DNA of 64,000 bases from Nocardia sp. NBC_01730. GTDB taxonomy: Bacteria; Actinomycetota; Actinomycetes; Mycobacteriales; Mycobacteriaceae. Shown here one piece after another: positions 24,001 to 28,128 of the stretch. The stretch lies in NCBI RefSeq assembly GCF_035920445.1, contig NZ_CP109162.1:8060001-8124000 (forward strand), read 5' to 3'. The notes beneath the pieces are model-generated. The model searched no databases. It had not been told where the DNA came from and was given only the letters and a program-made list of their open reading frames with translations. Every line of letters starts with the position of its first letter. Position 1 is the first letter of the stretch. The translations under genes were made by a program, and so were the position numbers.

Positions 24001-24423
24001 GGCGGTGACCTGGGTGGGCATCTGTTCGTGGTGTATCAGCACCCGGAAACCGGTGTGGTGATGGTGCACGAGGAGGTGGATGGCGTCGAAGCAGACGTCG
24101 CGGTCGAGGACTGGGTGCCACCGGAAGGCGTGGTGGGCTACGCCGGGATCGTGATCGGCAAGGACAAGCGGCCGATGGATCCGGTGGATCCGGAGACCGG
24201 TCCGCGGTTCGACCCGGAGGCGAGTATCCCGGAATGGGTCGGTCACCGCCCCGATGATGTCGAGCCGCCCGATCCGGACGGCTCCGCCGAGCCGCCGACT
24301 GCTGCGGAGCCGGACGAATCGGGACTGCCGCCCGGCAGCAAGCAGCTACCGGATCCGGGGGCACGACTTTCCGATGAGGGCGCCATCGCCGGGCTTCCCG
24401 AGCAAGCCGCGGCGGGAGGGTGA
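1..24423 (+). CDS. Giant multidomain polymorphic-toxin-like protein (5' end outside window)
   Basis: One open frame runs from the window edge to a stop at 24421. The first ATG in view is at 16 and the frame is open before it, so the true start probably lies upstream. Residues are numbered from the ATG at 16. Seen: a helical N-terminus; six papain-like/glutamine-deamidase modules with Cys-His pairs C556/H638 (D653), C1532/H1624 (D1644), C2465/H2559, C3238/H3330 (D3346), C6926/H7001 and C7926/H8002; a zincin motif HEFIH at 1373-1377; an ADP-ribosyltransferase-like stretch near 1975-2067 without its catalytic residues; a PP2C phosphatase at about 2120-2400 (VNEDFF, NDG, VGDS, FSDG, DNVT motifs); sigma-region-4-like repeats at 2760-3135; LacI-type HTHs near 3149, 7169, 7417 and 7844; four kinase-like repeats at 4990-6640. 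Domain names follow motif recognition. Inference: a secreted or cell-associated effector; no secretion signal is visible because the N-terminus is missing. Confidence 0.9.
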   Translation, partial: SPEELMDDDAVEEELANRRGANGEVEEKFERLHKIMQWVAKAGRLQGRAEEIGALAEALRGARARFEQGVGSVDGIRRLTAQAARLDAVAGRIRQLENFRAPIGQQLDLAADAERAAQLTQLREQLRTGLEELALDPVGAVRDAAGVTVGTELLRARAEALVARGTAREQFSDTSAALREPVDRTDLRAEHARLHEERVLKLAGIAAMLGVSPEQLTPGLIAATAVELFDREAGLAWEATVRRLEDLDTLLRVLDAFVAADDRVRRIDAAEAALAQVAAQRGVARTRYTEAHRAHRKRFGDKQLPPRPDHVSTALREQLRAAFVAVTQLPGWSEPAATPAAVRGWVQRIGPDAGEQLDTAERYLSLHELHSAAVDYDSWDLLGYRLSAQAQRLESVVVRRREVAGLHAGVGNEVAVLAAWLGVAPTDSETRPRTLRREREKARKELEQLVRDSDSDVLRSELVEGRLPLRRVPALRDLLLPRHESLRFAATKVIGYGDLAEMATRRNELAAMLAQQDRHLDSGLAELADRTSESVATEGLSLSSTDFLPPDSDRRVLPGNCLPMAGRAAMNAVGAPIPPGLAGFVAGTEGVTARDAAKLLRATWHPGGFDSMDDIRAHLIANGGAVVAVMVFDGFRDMTVGAHAVCVKLVGDRVVVVDDDGVEVDYDDWVRPDGVAGIFGFVFNADGTAALPLADGEEPGQVGVDFEDTNIGARPDPGGGRIRGLFGRRAKLQSVRATADGAGLPQPRPPRSLGDPIGLPSTGDDSSEVEDVPEPGRGGQGKPAPRIGRGQRDGALLSGGEDVPWVGDGTAAPGQVHVPPSGEPVGPNAVPEVFRSAHEDLVVERAEAAAELAKAVAKTGADLDALQSDRFEQELEAARQRLDEQGVFDADRYDTDLRTATLRYREVAAMVRRLEELGGVSKGAAPFRHRLLTKHAAAVLSRQEALRSLREAAAAAAADLVALRSEARAETEMDRLQGQIPDDDYWELSAAQILYVEKSESVSHSERAIVTHDAVVEHRVDTSDPNESDPVQIIQSWSADQREATVGFSWGEAGAVEAAASALGDKLREWGWRDPGRIAAAMEVVRNAGLGALEFIREFPEPEELEQFGNLAGFDGAFQSARIGQAMEHVSIRRILSTPWVLLTVRWSEDADIRSLSVSVECNQYRMQGPLPEELFLGVEELVPHHSAAAVGAEVYRSLKAAERSGVEPNGEAWAHFEEPRAVDEPARSRVDGDEVSEPPDQATRDFEAKRRVVEKLYDDHHVRLLGWEAEDVLVDALESADRELRDLIAEYGGRHNLREVRFVDPDVLNRISEKAVGLASSFGTSYTATHANYYSVIEIDRKAVTDRKWSAETLQNGRETFWWGRSPGGLISHLLRHEFIHVLDRSRGITRSRGSLIAGMNRAFDVFHSRGLPPSPLTFVGWSWLLPRYVFVDGDPAKEWKEQEVLAEGGVAGARDASLALDDPARVAYGLSHGLGAEEFAHTMADWEHTRLRVAYGSRSFLRRLVQKVPAPAPAAEGNGAYARPSVPWSHEDYLCGPLTMHDVGAVTGRAGLDKFTAGLGGMRVSRIEKVMGGRKQAFTNIGEAVARLEEWGARRDEENPGSGKDVGLLVFEPTHSGKRRGRGDVGHMYWLVRRVDADGTVRIERRDPGKGVLQPNFVESRESAGRPVFGMFLDADGERVEVADADGVVWTSHRDFRVGASGQDRSARPAPPGSDPAVAVLLEAVDPERLVLLRESLVAERNAAALDWLETALPEDEERYQRLRDMVVRLDKLRAVVYQPDPIVRSDRLRLLVHHFHAVAEWFDALVSADNATSLFRQVPDNSIDEHERRAVEAVDRYRTADDRVRALADALGAAESGSAPDPRAVAPEALEKPEQSAPKYGGSDAPQRVRFRDGHEAWDFERRSRYGHEIWDEVVSQLTDDERALLSRFASLAQSDVEFVALVDATLRGERELTPELARIIEIIDDVLTRCPVAEPIMVTHAIPDAALDMTSDLTGTIHRLDEFVPAVIGKLPRLSGLFFHLELTVPAGTPALFLTGLSPTQHSVPGLLLARGMHYRIDRVVDQGSGEWLIQATVVPEPGPRSTSGPDQATPPAREQGPRTEGQSGAVDPRVVVGSPQWRDHHEVDLISAAGVTDRGGQPGRQHKVNEDFFAITTADIAGEQWTLAAVNDGVSSQGHSEEAAEIAAEAATAVLHQEAARVRAGGRPDPVKTMKIAAEAAHRAVHALISEKYADSELPPGCTMVLALVTPTQILTDVVGDSIAYWIPLDGGPAIRLTEDDFYLAELAKRRGTTVEALKASGFNPSVSTRFLGKDFEWRGPEPKVHNLTGRGIVALFSDGAVKIHSKDKSSADTVEQKIADSVRHKLEQSSGSLLGASRAIVQHAIDMGEHDNVTAVLMDRPWSKSGFEVLAGQLRAHSGPSTPQDGSAPYHPSASARRPGGGLPLADPVVAEPVVWVRHGLPGHGNDCVPVAFGELERVHGAGLVDWSGLGAVGPEGVSGSRIVGALRRHRPVGVADRAVDVLRHRPEGFADREAVFREVAGRGVNAAAVMFEVYDDTGMGHAVLLVHKGAGRVVVREGDLETDFEQWCRDRPDPTGVWAAVVDENGDLVIGLGKPESPLFPLDRTFGQKPEFSDNPPDATHTEPPSGGRVPPGEPHARTFGEVRDQFGPEIFWMVLSEVGDRGLAQAITRDVFAYAESRLGVIAEKRGLADGLREVVHRVMFERLRGGILAALRDAEVAESALEYWVLAETSTVTIEQCLAQLRSGWRQWLVLRFREGKSRAEAAVARRLGGASADTIAKLELDAIRGLSAKLIAADFGVDLPVDQPEPDGPAYQHGVDVLPPVDSQEYAELLSAVEERVHPKVRDAMAGDLGALLRAIDGLPSSDQRKFCALRIFQGLSLEETATAMGNSTLARVKGLRDRAGTALAERLPAEVGKSAEPAPAEQTSAAIEGSSPAGDSSAAGGGEASVTGRYRALDLVKAAWRDDRAAVLVAMGRLTRFERKSIRLRIIEGLSLADMVTAMADAKRSEAGLSQLYKKAIRNLAEELTGFRALTNAEARARVRAAQRYDAAGFERFVRELGTDQLNADERRLVELRFLENLEHGAIAAVMDKSESAVEKLQDRAVGKLAVLLMAALLPDGEKYTVLGTVRPATADDVARVVGVSRKTVDLVLRGANPVDPSTVRRLLAAAEVLGYQPGSGETHTAVRTLPDRPPAESPVPAVDDGAAEYVESAHSLNWCVPLVLGELADSGVTGVRILENVGLAGVLAPVAQDAMAGWMLEIPVDPDRPDDPHAAVKRQLIQLGKGAQAVIVDEYADEHHDMVDGKPVGAHMYRLVNVDGHRIEVRDPGRGRVHEYPPVAGRRLKGSWSTLFAADKSRVHPLESERPAEYSGILPESYIGKGLPLDETFGRNPDDERPPSAAERGTRHSDSAEPASVEDGPAAELLRTVMAADREAVLSVIAEQAEPQRELLQRVFVADPPRSVDGAARRLGLSPGEADQLRQGIAATLEQLAIPVQILNAQKRFRLQTILRKRPWEGVVALRELGAHDRLHLACVEFRILVDVPRSLEGFAAELGISAAAVIRHERLGVEWLTTFFDDRMPLGTAAILLVHARDHHRDVLDRVLDLFHAHSAVQCGLIRTWLADEAVASAAARRRFINQPALQNAAKRLASWLATELDPVAEVERRERFDRQVDRVTVPDTSPAAQARWSEARVEAAVPPDIATANVANAEAGYWLKWLAMWWGATRHGIRDLDPHPDGHRPDPSTVLEHWPNRYAETLASDRPLDTLYAAFREFLRIEPLPAGGVAVHNDGHGPRTLWIMAAELAVIYELGFPFNASEDAVREAIERVRPERLTAIAAVLEPVDTRNAARLKRMATLVARLSAESEFFADVLRSPVPDTWSWPSPDRHEQARALSAPITIDLTGPEAPVSDLVVDAESSTLGDVVARIEHAQHHQPQLLTAVIEEQLYTSSVKSHSVAVDLLLRHGPSRLPELLARSLDISVEQAKRLLHAALQGVVDRLSVAAVSTESPVLQHVRLPDLVEDEIPAALTEIGCALNWLRLRYGYLTYHLPVFEPADDEAWRSITILERWGAAFRTQLRADPMWTALSSRVESYFPLDTEAVHPVLIRNGGPGPALLMLSRIEEMLWRIVGSPLQPGEDAERRVAELVHPARLARIVAKLDPRSDPYGLVVQLTSEALLKLPAESGVLGSVVHGPAPETVDWPAAVEWHPAWASIAVRPPMSLLPPDTGGTAATAGPAPDPKSIPPAPPREPATGERPRLRPTPADLRALAERKRNPPAAPTTFAAATPGIGHETWAFGPALGTPRDVADVMDELGVPEREREPNPIANPFGRRGMLDSGVWFAHDPHLGSDAHAFDPYVAGVSRARRERAALAARQYRLRTEGDQEAAEWLAGRISELDATLEQPDSPPEQVGEPDRRDAESILREHGIRAVGVDTANSDRNRVAAIARRLCHALVEHVGFDVREIRFEPMDLGVFWDVDFDLDSAEMSFGVGWFFARSITFNERYLTDPRRLAHDWAQAVAEGRIRGPVDDPVTGMADRAIAATLVMTGGWAPIASMMEALAARHAASGSSMALDAWYYAQFREFGRLPNGAVDETALFVEAFAAVERGDDTATDGDVVLHTLLRDSGREEIRRQEWVAAIAAQHRTASEAEQQAKQQLTKRLTDRGFHVWGFDNRLIPVQIVREYVETVETLADRYRFLDSLERYDMLGWPDLWIDVPHGEMDGTSDVADMLVEFHEDGRIALNPLWAAAPEELRRRVRADLAAGRRRGDPEHPTAGLIMNALARWVSDLVEPDQAAIDNPGIQPEVDKLRALFGSIDTGEVGFDDWLHTQFSESCFPEGVFDPAEAVVESFMLGELDLERTAGEDLLHRHLQDRIAAAAERAGTDRSEPAPLPLPPPSEEPVAEAAVDPSVLVDEQGRPRPELAAALNLSHEQVPADIDETPVVTAEDDSAGWRAQNPHGVLLVDEYGPLGGDSGLQMPRDHAMLIADAAIKSNHIAQGFNNRIYYIGEYVVLVVKPVQGVDPKQFPQHVMLTELARAGVVKSTRVLHVLTNFRLPEGTVVDESAPVLIMERKRGRVPTQEEFYRLRPKILRDLKTMTEQLRTVDQEPLRRYLPANTPTNVWEFARYLIAERRKVFRQFAAAGMRGKFRDLGIVSDDVADPYAVLEPLIPLLVPEDLWPGHGDWIPDNMLIADDELQVVLDWELGLFAPESYNWAILHYRGVPGYVPSSLGGPNMWFWLLVCHIARTVDDASRQVPGGRDTTYLASLVVLHMLHGRNPRGAAEVVRRATGSVPRVDIGTEPKITMLILREEGVVYNDELIDQAAAAAVEFVGHQVAEWPSYKRSAIRNLVNLAVSHALTESHGKVVVMVDKAALPEWNRMVRFTVSSDAPVLLDWSFLPDDMRDWFGECESSFVTDPYEGLTNAAVFVSRTRYFGTISADKAMAAMARSFHRLLSEPDSYYRHLGVPQDLRGELPRDEAWNLLQLAAQWAVGRVEGPHWEGVAVGDGYWVCWDIPDRTESPGNPLGLRPFAGREHLVAQALVAAQVDLAPQVLRVFPGQEVFEGDNPPRLALIMRRIPGEPRTGHALERMSDEIAYAASAHLRQLEQVPVGTLPALPSGWPTNSRDFLRHLIDHARAAFEPHRERAAALGIIDAADPFRSVSARITELELRELQLVPSIFDPTNILFTNDRVSGITGALCWGDPSWLWANLHSANLTVPPEHLDGNALIYIHFLRTWRLMRGVIDMASDQSLEPAEQVFAIAEESPEHPVVTVVELPPGDEFRAVGETTGRDMTPDEAVEIVATVLHHGEATEDTRTYSYEFGDYRVEVEKPAQGYPWERIPQHEVVEFLAGHGVEWLPQVLCVLGGHDPVGQMRDGGSRIPSGWTRGIRLPGGLVADESSRVVLLRRNPNAHVATAEEFDRHRDRIMATLREQAAQLERIPLEEMTTWLRRWVSELDLPGNRYCGDVVAFLWSQLGARRTDFEHRWGGGLGTVFRGLEIPDRPYHPFYELESALVVETIRILHTALRPENLSIDDHGNLIEVTGWDKARPGPSSWDLTMLESIGIPSVSEPDDHPNRAVWRQLHAVQEVIERAFDQLGTDPDPAYLERFVAARRFWGLPTDTSAQLLTAVVAGPESRLAAELPEAHTLRRSHLVREDGQRIGAAETRDAVQDAGNFLRRSLARWSPTRPTHVRAAAAALGTVVRHALDITDTGRVMVTVDEIAAPAWNRTLHVRVLYAGSQPYLPEQLPEDVEGNLHTVTAAALDDRHEGWAAWSFSFAIRTAVFDATRADEVAGALPADVLRPTHTSAHRYRPLGLLPGAGPTMTEDEAVAVLTGPDANGTGSLVKGVHSWGTAVGDGFWVARPRPRHPDEMSPQPWQYHGHRVLIAMTPHVALTPRVLHVAAGGRVLIMQRLPGHSGTREELEMLGGEVTTVTETLLTQLASVPEDTLPALPAGYPRRPAEFLDMLVDTAMAVFDRHREALQEVLGWLDIPDNPFAPVLVQREALAEHPLQLIPGALGSEDYLFGNGVITGITGSGISLLWGDLSYAWAVLQNSDLPVPWSADGNAEIYRGFLVVRDVLSGLIELISPEVTSADRVAVERRVRRSIHRAHNLWGVRRQRQDAIDAVLAKIRDRAGETIPPVFDAPENFDRLPAIGKHAIARAEISQDIRAFDTDTDAVRFAQPQAGQRLPLTHALIIMLAIPDAIPAAVAQLPPDTVAEIGARPSDRLSDGNIGYLRVPRGTLVQWESDIDGNPRLRLVHGGDVQVTRAFSDENGYGNIYGRLTPRGDGRPDGGPDAPETLSLPPDTVAAAEFGRQGSEAADTVGAHVAETAAGQEAMDLATDTARSRIGRHHGVGQWIRNTVARLGFGRGSTAVGAMDAAMAKPVPLPDPDRVPRTCGPVGLRFGRDELGLPVRVQELTAQIRARGLSGREIVEATDGNWQGFRLVSQMAELAENGHTVFGAANFGGRRGGHLFVIYQDPKTRRVMVHEGLGDTERTIPYAEWKPPTGAVGYAGIVFGQDKLPVDPVNPATGPRFDPEVSIPEWVGTRRAAGDETALLVEAIQKYQSSLLAPLLAQLSEDEQWLFHRFFELGDELNPIGEEIGRNRNAVRRRVNSLAEKLLGLLPADTLERFTAGGVIRLATVADIAADAGVGVRMVQRVRGDARGIDPEVRERVASSERRIGFQTGRRVIVVDAADVDVDEIQQRTPIPVVTGTETPPPSLRESPQLRAVNEADRDMLRDCIARLKDPDDQLLATWLFLDKLKPAAVAERWGCATRLAIKRRYQLAMSLAILLSGRPLLSDGEVILLVEVIQEHDVDVLRPLTAELSPDRQALFEQFYVDHLGTEDITAREGLGRGVAYDRIVRIARLLTEKIPVELMQWYTRGRLRRVELEDVAVRVGLSVPTVRSILHNYADKLARIPAATVRRTREAADYLGWTVEHQAVVMETPAGVVPVFGSRDRELVTAAKSGVAEAVDLLWDHHRGVVDRLLSRLREPRRVQLTAEVQRRVRQGVSDLEPDTDVARWFGEVTEQVLRQWQQYAEHIRFRQAVQEYAQPVEVRETLARASDRDFLAAFRSLPVGWQEIFRLRFHVQERTAAQVATRKGVSKAAVEELLDDGIAQLGERIAPRARVLVLKGVARDHSAALEPLLGRLSTEDQELYNRCFVQGHQPSRVARDTMSEWVALHNRLENLATALLGGLPGQLWSGYLADLPEDIRTHGAADTGLDHAAVLLIEAVQASEPELLRSCAERLAEEDHPQFDRYFADGWMPSEIAAEKGSPTRSVRADLRRLATELLDMLPADLEQRYTGGGRLRRARLPDVAQEAGVGRATVVAVLQGGVEVDPAERQRVLDVVRRLDYHPVRAGVVRDSSANRTRASAPDSPIPRVFLPGALPRICGPVAFRFAHDRLGLDVDVPEIGNARIRTAGMSGIAVAVAAKGNWHGFDDIGQMAERAAMGGTVFGAVNFGGDLGGHLFVVYQHPETGVVMVHEEVDGVEADVAVEDWVPPEGVVGYAGIVIGKDKRPMDPVDPETGPRFDPEASIPEWVGHRPDDVEPPDPDGSAEPPTAAEPDESGLPPGSKQLPDPGARLSDEGAIAGLPEQAAAGG

Positions 24424-24674
24424 GAGCCCGACGCCGTTTTCGAACGGTTCCGGCGTCGACTTGTCGCGGCGTTGTCGGAGCTGGGATGGGAGGAGTCCAC
24501 TCCGGAGCATCGTGCGCTGACGCGGATGCCGTCGCCGAGTCTCGACGGGAATCGTCTACCGGTACGAATAGCCGCTGACGGCGGGACCACCTCCGAAGTC
24601 GTGGAATGGTTGCGCCCTGTCACCATGTGTCAGAAGTGGCTCGACGCGCGCCGAGGCCAGCACAAGACTGCAGA
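24424..24674 (+). pseudogene. Possible gene remnant continuing in frame after the giant gene's stop
   Basis: Directly after the TGA at 24421 the same frame stays open and reads like real protein (FERFRRRLVAALSELGWEES and onward to about WLDARRGQH) before turning into low-quality sequence around 24675. There is no ATG before 24538. It may be a lost C-terminal extension of the giant protein, a small downstream gene with a non-ATG start, or a decayed immunity-type gene. I do not recognise the family. The stretch from 24675 to the next gene at 24755 holds nothing I can identify. Confidence 0.35.
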
Positions 24675-24754
24675 AAGCCCGCGGACGCGAGTAGGACAGC
24701 CATCAGCTTCGAACTCACCACCCTCGAGTATCAGGCATGCCGGTGGCGGTGTTG

Positions 24755-25456
24755 TCAGGCCGACGCGGGTATCGGCCGCGGTAGTCGCCTGGAGCGCGTC
24801 TCGATATCGGCGAAATGAGCCGACATCGCCGCTCGCGCGGCCTCGGGGTCACCTGCGCGTAGCGCGTGCAGGATCAGGCGGTGTTTGGCGATGATCTCGG
24901 AACGCTTCCACGTGGTGGGACGTAGGTCGGCGTCGATCTGGTGGTAAACAGTCCAGAACAGATCGATGAGCTGGGTGGCGATCTCGTTGTCCACCCGCTG
25001 GTACAGCGTCAGATGGAACTTGCGATCCGTTTCGGCCAGATCCCCGGTCTCCATCTCGGCGATCGCCTCTTCGAGGTCCGCCAGGAACTGGTCGTCGGTC
25101 AGCCGCGCCGCCTCGTCGATCAGCGCGACCTCCAGTATTCGGCGCACCTGGACCAACTCGGCCAGATCGTCGGCGTCATGCCGGACCGCTTGCTGTGCCC
25201 GGAACCGCAAGGCGGGCAACATCGCGGTCATCGGCGCATGCCCGACCACAGTGCCGTGGCCGTGCCGAATGTCCACGATCCCCAGCGTGTGCAGGGCCCG
25301 CAACGCCTCGCGCACCGAGTTGCGGCTCGCCCCCAGTTCGGCCATCAGCTGCGGTTCCGGCGGCACCACATCGCCCGGTCCCAGACCGCGTTCGAGAATC
25401 AGGTTGACAACCCGCTCCTGCAGTGACATCCCTTGCGGACCTCTTCTGGCAACCAT
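24755..25456 (-). CDS. GntR family (FadR subfamily, FCD domain) transcriptional regulator
   Basis: A 233-aa protein with an N-terminal winged HTH (about residues 10-75, including SRNSVREALRALHTLGIVDI) followed by an all-helical FCD ligand-binding domain with the usual metal-ligand pattern (histidines around RKFH, AKHRLILHAL and SAHFADIE). FadR-type regulators bind short palindromes and respond to small acids or sugars. It is divergently transcribed from a lyase and an MFS carrier, and the gap between them carries a palindrome, so it very likely controls those genes and itself. NanR, the sialic-acid regulator of enterobacteria, belongs to the same subfamily, but the ligand here is an inference. 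The GTG/ATG at 25429 is an alternative start. Confidence 0.9.
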   Translation of the reverse strand: MVARRGPQGMSLQERVVNLILERGLGPGDVVPPEPQLMAELGASRNSVREALRALHTLGIVDIRHGHGTVVGHAPMTAMLPALRFRAQQAVRHDADDLAELVQVRRILEVALIDEAARLTDDQFLADLEEAIAEMETGDLAETDRKFHLTLYQRVDNEIATQLIDLFWTVYHQIDADLRPTTWKRSEIIAKHRLILHALRAGDPEAARAAMSAHFADIETRSRRLPRPIPASA

Positions 25457-25475
25457 GCCCTCGACTTGTTCGTCT

Positions 25476-25599
25476 CATAGGACATGGTACGTCTCGGGGC
25501 TCGTCTCGGATGGCGAGCTGATTCCCATGGTGGTGGCCGCCGGTCTTGACTCGCTTTCGCCCGCCCCCTACTGTCGTGGGACATCCTACGTCCTATGTC
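25476..25599. promoter_or_regulatory. Candidate FadR/GntR operator region between divergent genes
   Basis: A 22-bp imperfect palindrome at 25578-25599 has arms GGACAT and ATGTCC around a central ACGT. An octamer, CATAGGAC, occurs at 25476-25483 on the plus strand and again as GTCCTATG at 25589-25596. One copy lies 20 bp upstream of the regulator's start and the other about 100 bp upstream of the lyase gene, as expected for a shared auto-regulatory operator. Confidence 0.5.
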
Positions 25600-25699
25600 C
25601 AAGGCGTTCCGCCTTGTGGTCGGGATGACGGATTGTTCAATCGGCGCCGAGCGTGCTGCGGCACACCGGTTCACCCATCCAGAGGCATTGGAGCCGACT

Positions 25700-26629
25700 A
25701 TGGCAACGACGTTTCGGGGCATCGTCCCGCCGGTGTGCACTCCGCTGCGCGACAACTTCGGTGTCGACGTGCGATCTCTGTGCAGGACGGTGGATTTCCT
25801 GCTGGACGCGGGTGTGCACGGTCTTTTCGTACTCGGCTCTACCAGCGAAGTCGCCTATCTTCCCGATCGCCATCGCGCGCTGGTGATGGAGACCGTGGTG
25901 GACCATGTCGCCGGACGTGTACCGGTGCTCGTCGGATGTATCGATACGACGACGTTGCGTGTCGCCGAACACATCGACATGGCCGGGCAAGCAGGCGCGG
26001 ACGCTGTGGTGGTCACCGCGCCGTTCTATGCCAGGACCCATCCCGGCGAAATCGAGCTCCACTATCGGATGTTGCGTGACCGGACCGAGTTGCCCATCGT
26101 CGCTTACGACATACCGACCGCGGTACACAGCAAACTGGACTCCGACCTGGTGCTCCGCTTGGCCGAGGACGGAGTGCTGGCCGGAATCAAGGACTCCAGC
26201 GGTGCCGATGCCTCGTTCCGTGCCCTCGTGCTGGGCAAACGGGATCGCGGGTTGCGCGACTTCGCCGTGCTGACCGGTTCGGAGCTGTTGGTCGACACGA
26301 TGCTCGCGCTCGGTGCCGACGGAGCGGTCCCCGGGCTGGCGAACGTGGATCCGGTGGGTTTCGTCGCCATCCATCGCTTCATGAGCGACGGCGATTCGGC
26401 TGCGGCGCGGTCCGAGCAGGAGCGGCTGCTGCGCCTGTTCTCGATCATCGATATCGGCGCACCGGACCGGATGGGCCGCGGCTCCGCCGCCTTGGGCGCG
26501 TTCAAGTCCGCGATGAAGCTGCGCGGAGTGATCGACAACGCCGTGACGGCGCCACCGCAGGTTCCGCTCGATGACGAAGAGGTCAAGCAAATCGAGGCGA
26601 TCCTCGCCGAAACCGGCCTGCTGCCCTGA
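25700..26629 (+). CDS. Dihydrodipicolinate synthase / N-acetylneuraminate lyase family aldolase
   Basis: A 309-aa TIM-barrel class I aldolase of the DapA/NanA superfamily. The carboxylate-binding loop GSTSE (46-50, family GxTGE), catalytic Tyr136 in AYDIPT and Schiff-base Lys164 in AGIKDSSG are all present. Members cleave or condense pyruvate with an aldehyde (N-acetylneuraminate, 2-keto-3-deoxy sugars, aspartate semialdehyde). ATG 25700 is preferred over the upstream in-frame ATG at 25595 because it has GGAG six bases upstream and begins the conserved barrel; 25595 overlaps the palindromic operator. It is followed after 11 bp by an MFS gene and is divergent from a FadR-type regulator. This arrangement suggests catabolism of an acidic sugar rather than lysine synthesis. 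The exact substrate cannot be read from the sequence. Confidence 0.88.
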   Translation: MATTFRGIVPPVCTPLRDNFGVDVRSLCRTVDFLLDAGVHGLFVLGSTSEVAYLPDRHRALVMETVVDHVAGRVPVLVGCIDTTTLRVAEHIDMAGQAGADAVVVTAPFYARTHPGEIELHYRMLRDRTELPIVAYDIPTAVHSKLDSDLVLRLAEDGVLAGIKDSSGADASFRALVLGKRDRGLRDFAVLTGSELLVDTMLALGADGAVPGLANVDPVGFVAIHRFMSDGDSAAARSEQERLLRLFSIIDIGAPDRMGRGSAALGAFKSAMKLRGVIDNAVTAPPQVPLDDEEVKQIEAILAETGLLP

Positions 26630-26640
26630 CGAGATTCGGT

Positions 26641-28128
26641 GTGGGCAGTCCCGTGACAAGTGATGCGGAATCCACTCGGGCCCGGACACTTCCGTGGTAC
26701 CGGCAGATCGATGTGCGGCAGTGGAAGTCGTTCACCGCCGCCTGGCTCGGCTACCTGCTCGACGGTTTCGATTTCGTGCTGATCACATTGGTGTTGACCG
26801 AAGTCGAAGATACCTTCGGGCTGACTACGGCCCGGGCGGCGAGCCTGGTGTCGGCCACGTTCATCTCCCGCTGGGCGGGTGGTCTCGCGCTGGGCGCACT
26901 GGGCGACCGTTACGGCAGGAGGCCCGCCATGGTGGCCTCGATCGGACTGTTCAGCCTCGGCACCCTCGGCTGCGGGCTGGCGCCTTCGTTCGGTGTGTTG
27001 TTCGTCGCGCGGCTGATCATCGGGCTCGGGATGGCTGGTGAGTACGGCGCCAGCTCCACCTATGTGATCGAGTCCTGGCCGACGCAGCTGCGGAACAAGG
27101 CGAGTGGGTTCCTGATTTCCGGCTATTCGATCGGAACCGTAGTGGCGGCCGGTGCCTATGCCCTGGTGGTTCCCCTCTTCGGCTGGCGCGCGTTGTTCTT
27201 GATCGGAGTCGCGCCGATCATTGTCGCCGTCTGGCTGCGGCGCAGTCTGCCTGAGTCACGAGATTGGGAAGCCACAGTCGGTCCGCAAGAGTCGCCCTCG
27301 GCATTGCATGTGCTGTTTCGTGGTGGTAGGGCGGCGGTGAATGCCGTGCTCGCCGCAGTGGCGTTCGCCGCACTGTTGCTGATATTCACCAGTACGGCGC
27401 ATGGCGTCGTGGTGGCTGTGCTCGCCGTAGCGACCGCACTGGTCTTCGTGTCGTACACAGTGCAGCTCAATGGTGCCCGCTGGCCGACCGCCATTACCTT
27501 GATGGTCACCGTATTCGCCGCGTTCCTGTACTCGTGGCCGATCCAGGCACTACTGCCCACATACCTGAAGAGCGATCTCGGGTACAGCCCTGGCCACACC
27601 AGTATGGTGTTGTTCTTCGCCGGATTCGGTACGGCCGTGGGCTGTTGCGTTGCCGGATTCGCTGGTGATCGGTTCGGGACGGTGCGGGCATACTGGGTAA
27701 GCCTGGCGCTGTCGCAGCTGCTGATCTTCCCCGTCTTCGCTGTCGGCGGCGCGAGTCTGGTCCTGCTCGGCGTTCTGCTGTTTCTCCAGCAGGTGTTCGG
27801 CCAGGGGATTTCCGGCCTGCTACCGAAATGGATCGGCGGATACTTCGCCGTCCGCGATCGCGCCGCGGGCTTGGGGTTCACCTACAACGTCGGCGCTCTC
27901 GGCGGTGCGGTGGCACCGGTCCTCGGCGTCGCTTTGACCGGGCGTATCAGCCTCGGTGCCGCGCTGGCGATGTTGTCATTCGGGTTGACCCTCGTGGTCA
28001 TGATGCTCATTGCGGCCGACGCCCCGACCCGCGTACAGCGATGGCTGCGGCCGGATGCGGTGTGGGTCGGAGACACCATCGACGGCAGCACGCGCAGGGC
28101 GGCTCCCGCCCAGCCGGATCTCGAGTGA
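26641..28128 (+). CDS. MFS transporter, sialate/acidic-sugar:H+ symporter-like
   Basis: A 495-aa integral membrane protein with twelve predicted segments and the MFS signature between TM2 and TM3 ([13 protein letters not shown]), plus a second copy in the C-terminal half ([12 protein letters not shown]). The N-terminal stretch [19 protein letters not shown] is typical of NanT-like and aromatic-acid:H+ symporters. It starts at GTG 26641, 11 bp after the lyase, with no strong ribosome site, so translation is probably coupled. GTG 26653 is an alternative. Together with the lyase and FadR-type regulator it resembles a nanRAT set. Uptake of the lyase substrate is the likely role; sialic acid itself is an inference. 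Confidence 0.85.
   Translation: MGSPVTSDAESTRARTLPWYRQIDVRQWKSFTAAWLGYLLDGFDFVLITLVLTEVEDTFGLTTARAASLVSATFISRWAGGLALGALGDRYGRRPAMVASIGLFSLGTLGCGLAPSFGVLFVARLIIGLGMAGEYGASSTYVIESWPTQLRNKASGFLISGYSIGTVVAAGAYALVVPLFGWRALFLIGVAPIIVAVWLRRSLPESRDWEATVGPQESPSALHVLFRGGRAAVNAVLAAVAFAALLLIFTSTAHGVVVAVLAVATALVFVSYTVQLNGARWPTAITLMVTVFAAFLYSWPIQALLPTYLKSDLGYSPGHTSMVLFFAGFGTAVGCCVAGFAGDRFGTVRAYWVSLALSQLLIFPVFAVGGASLVLLGVLLFLQQVFGQGISGLLPKWIGGYFAVRDRAAGLGFTYNVGALGGAVAPVLGVALTGRISLGAALAMLSFGLTLVVMMLIAADAPTRVQRWLRPDAVWVGDTIDGSTRRAAPAQPDLE

Noticed and set aside
25637..26689. Minus-strand frame opposite the aldolase gene
   Set aside because: The plus strand encodes a complete aldolase with all catalytic residues; the antisense product has no features.
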